Assembly (NCBI RefSeq): GCF_003425685.1
Contig: NZ_QJKM01000004.1
Location: forward strand, 372,001-436,000
DNA length: 64,000 nt
Source: Rhizobium terrae
GTDB lineage: Bacteria > Pseudomonadota > Alphaproteobacteria > Rhizobiales > Rhizobiaceae
Reading direction: 5' to 3'
Translations under genes and position numbers: made by a program
In this document: positions 61,962 to 64,000 of the stretch, piece after piece
Position numbering within the stretch: the first letter of the stretch is position 1
Layout: every line of letters begins with the position of its first letter
The notes under the pieces: generated by a model
The model's input: only the letters and a program-made list of their open reading frames with translations
What the model was told of the DNA's origin: nothing
Databases searched by the model: none

Positions 61962-63911
61962 ATGGCAAAACCCTTCGATCCCAGACTCGGCGTAACCCTC
62001 ACCACCGACGGCGCGGACTTTGCCGTCTGGTCGCGCAATGCCGAGCGGATCGAACTCTGCCTCTTCGATGGCGAAGGAAAGCGGGAAACCGCCCGCCACC
62101 GCCTCGTTCGCGGACGCGACGATATCCATCGCATCTCAGTCCCCGCAATCGGTCTCGGCCAGCGTTACGGTTATCGCGCCTGGGGCGCCTACGACCCGGA
62201 TAACGGCTCCTGGTTCGACCCGTCGAAACTGCTCGTCGATCCCTATGCGCGCGAGCTCGACCGCCCCTTCCGGCACGATGCGAAACTCTCCCTGTTCGGC
62301 GTCGATACCGCCGACCTCGTGCCGAAGGCGGTCGTCACCCGCGACCCGCTCGCCAAGATCGGCAAACCGCGCCTGCCGCCCGGCGGCTTCGTTTACGAGA
62401 TCGCGGTCAAGCCCTTCACCATCCTGCACCCGGCCATCCCGGAGAAACAGCGCGGCACGGTAGCAGCGCTTGGCCACCCCTCGATCATCGCGCATCTCAA
62501 GAAACTCGGCGTCGATGCGGTCGAGCTGATGCCGATCACCGCCTGGATCGACGAACGGCATCTCCCGCCGCTCGGCCTCACCAACGGCTGGGGTTACAAT
62601 CCCATTGCCATGATGGCCCTTGATCCGCGTCTCTGCCCGGGGGGCGTCAGGGAACTGCGCGAAACCGTCGCGACGCTGCATCAGGCCGGCATCGGGGTCA
62701 TCCTCGACCTCGTCTTCAATCATACCGGCGAGAGCGACCGCCACGGCGCGACGCTTTCCATGCGCGGCCTCGACAACCGCGCCTATTATCGCCACCTCCC
62801 CGGCGCGCCCGGCCATCTCGTCAACGACACCGGCACCGGCAACACGGTCGCCTGCGACCATCCCGCGGTCCGCCGGCTGATCGTCGACACGCTCAGGCAC
62901 TTCGTCGTGCATGCGGGCGTCGACGGCTTCCGCTTCGACCTTGCGCCGGTCATCGGCCGCACCGCCGACGGCTTCGACGCCAGGGGAGAGACGCTAAGGG
63001 CAATGCTCTCCGACGAGGCGCTGAAGGACCGGATCATGATCGCCGAACCCTGGGACGTCGGCCGCGGCGGCTACCAGCTCGGCAACTTCCCTGACCCCTT
63101 TCTGGAATGGAACGATCGCGCCCGCGACGACATGCGCCGCTACTGGCGCGGCGACCCCTGGACGACCGGGATGCTTGCCACCCGGCTCGCCGGCTCCTCC
63201 GATGTCTTCGAGACGTCCGGCCGGAGCCGTTCCGTCAATTTCCTCGCCGCCCATGACGGCTTCACGCTGATGGACCTCGTCTCCAACGAGGTGAAGCACA
63301 ACGAGGCGAACGGCGAACAGAACCGCGACGGCCACGGCGAGAACTTTTCCTGGAACAACGGCGTCGAAGGCGAGACGGACGACACCGCGATCATCGAGGA
63401 CCGCCGCCGGGATGTCGCCGCACTACTCGCCACCCTCTTCGCCAGCCGCGGCACGATCATGCTGACCATGGGCGACGAGGCCGGCCGCTCGCAGCAGGGC
63501 AACAACAACGCCTATTGCCAGGACAATGCCATCACCTGGTTCGACTGGAGCAGGATCGACAAGGCGCTCATCGAACATACGGCCACGCTCGCGGCGATCC
63601 GCAAGCGGTTTGCGGTGTTTTCGGAGACCGCCTTCTTCACCGGCAGGGGCGATGTGGAATGGCTGAACGCCGCAGGCAAGCCGATGGCAGTCGGAGATTG
63701 GGAAAATCCCGACAATCCCGTCTTCGGCATGGTGCTGACGACGCTCGACCGCCAGACGGACAAGGAAACCCGCATTGCCGTGCTCTTCAACCGCAGCCGC
63801 GAACAGGTGAGCTTCGCGCTTCCCGGCTGGGGTTGGCGGCATTTCGCCTCCCGGGAACTCTGGAACCAGGTTCTGCCTGCCCGTTCCGTCCGTTTCTGCA
63901 TCGAGGAATGA
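61962..63911 (+). CDS. glgX: Glycogen debranching enzyme
   Basis: 649 residues from the ATG at 61962; a GTG at 61947 is an alternative and the site for either is weak. Hydrolyses alpha-1,6 branches of phosphorylase-limit glycogen, so it works after GlgP. GH13 motifs: N-terminal CBM48-like (DGADFAVWSRNAERIELCLF), LDLVFNHTGE, VDGFRFDLAPVIGR (nucleophile Asp), IAEPWDVGRGGYQLG (acid Glu) and FLAAHDGFTLMDL. Separated from pgm by ~300 nt containing the antisense gene, so it may have its own promoter. Confidence 0.93.
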   Translation: MAKPFDPRLGVTLTTDGADFAVWSRNAERIELCLFDGEGKRETARHRLVRGRDDIHRISVPAIGLGQRYGYRAWGAYDPDNGSWFDPSKLLVDPYARELDRPFRHDAKLSLFGVDTADLVPKAVVTRDPLAKIGKPRLPPGGFVYEIAVKPFTILHPAIPEKQRGTVAALGHPSIIAHLKKLGVDAVELMPITAWIDERHLPPLGLTNGWGYNPIAMMALDPRLCPGGVRELRETVATLHQAGIGVILDLVFNHTGESDRHGATLSMRGLDNRAYYRHLPGAPGHLVNDTGTGNTVACDHPAVRRLIVDTLRHFVVHAGVDGFRFDLAPVIGRTADGFDARGETLRAMLSDEALKDRIMIAEPWDVGRGGYQLGNFPDPFLEWNDRARDDMRRYWRGDPWTTGMLATRLAGSSDVFETSGRSRSVNFLAAHDGFTLMDLVSNEVKHNEANGEQNRDGHGENFSWNNGVEGETDDTAIIEDRRRDVAALLATLFASRGTIMLTMGDEAGRSQQGNNNAYCQDNAITWFDWSRIDKALIEHTATLAAIRKRFAVFSETAFFTGRGDVEWLNAAGKPMAVGDWENPDNPVFGMVLTTLDRQTDKETRIAVLFNRSREQVSFALPGWGWRHFASRELWNQVLPARSVRFCIEE

Positions 63912-64000
63912 TGCACTGCGAAAAACCACTCGCCAACCCTTGCAAAACGGATAAAGTCCCGCCGGTCCGAAGCAGTTCCAGGAAAAGCGCGAAGCCGTTT

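Overview
The window is a chromosome-type segment of a member of the Rhizobiaceae (Rhizobium/Agrobacterium/Neorhizobium group). This rests on the high GC and strong GC3 bias, the rhizobial gene neighbourhoods (qmcA/nfeD, kdsD, a GalU/ExoN-type uridylyltransferase, gltBD, CpdR, a glgPBCA-pgm-glgX cluster), CTTGAC-type promoters, a ROSE-type RNA thermometer ahead of a small heat-shock gene, and palindromic intergenic repeats of the kind common in rhizobia. The species cannot be named from the sequence alone. No prophage, insertion sequence, CRISPR array or replication origin was seen.

Layout. 1-8.5 kb: membrane/envelope functions (SPFH-NfeD pair, arabinose-5-phosphate isomerase for Kdo synthesis, an outer-membrane barrel, an aberrant carbamoyltransferase-like protein, GalU, an MltB-type lytic transglycosylase and an SGNH-like secreted protein). 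8.6-15.6 kb: glutamate synthase (gltB, gltD) on the minus strand with a complete vapBC toxin-antitoxin pair lodged between the two subunit genes. 15.6-24.3 kb: amino-acid and housekeeping enzymes (threonine aldolase, HisN-type phosphatase, N-formylglutamate amidohydrolase), a LysR/BASS-transporter divergent pair, Hsp20 with RpoH promoter and ROSE thermometer, two probable small RNAs, and the cell-cycle response regulator CpdR. 24.4-27.8 kb: tRNA-Val(GAC) followed by a glycosyltransferase and two FkbM methyltransferases. 28-33 kb: small envelope proteins and an fbpABC ferric-iron importer. 33.3-40 kb: UvrD-type helicase, M19 dipeptidase, an alpha/beta hydrolase, DUF1003 protein and an SbmA/YddA-like ABC protein whose nucleotide-binding domain looks dead. 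40.4-44.2 kb: TetR-HlyD-ABC-ABC2 efflux operon with overlapping start/stop codons. 44.4-51.0 kb: a three-gene module (transglutaminase + DUF2126 amidoligase; circularly permuted ATP-grasp + Alpha-E; stand-alone transglutaminase), a predicted but biochemically uncharacterised peptide-ligating/peptide-processing system. 51.2-52.4 kb: TadG-like vWA protein. 52.6-63.9 kb: glycogen metabolism glgP-glgB-glgC-glgA-pgm-glgX, with a small antisense membrane-protein gene between pgm and glgX.

How the parts fit. GalU, Pgm and GlgC share glucose-1-phosphate between nucleotide-sugar and glycogen routes; GltBD controls glutamate supply. The most interesting points are the amidoligase/ATP-grasp/Alpha-E/transglutaminase module, the degenerate-NBD transporter coupled to DUF1003, the vapBC insertion in the GOGAT locus, a nested inverted-repeat (cloverleaf-like) element upstream of gltB/ltaE, two unannotated small-RNA candidates, and catalytic-motif loss in the OTCase-like and SGNH-like proteins. 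All functional statements are from sequence reading and family knowledge; no database search was run.
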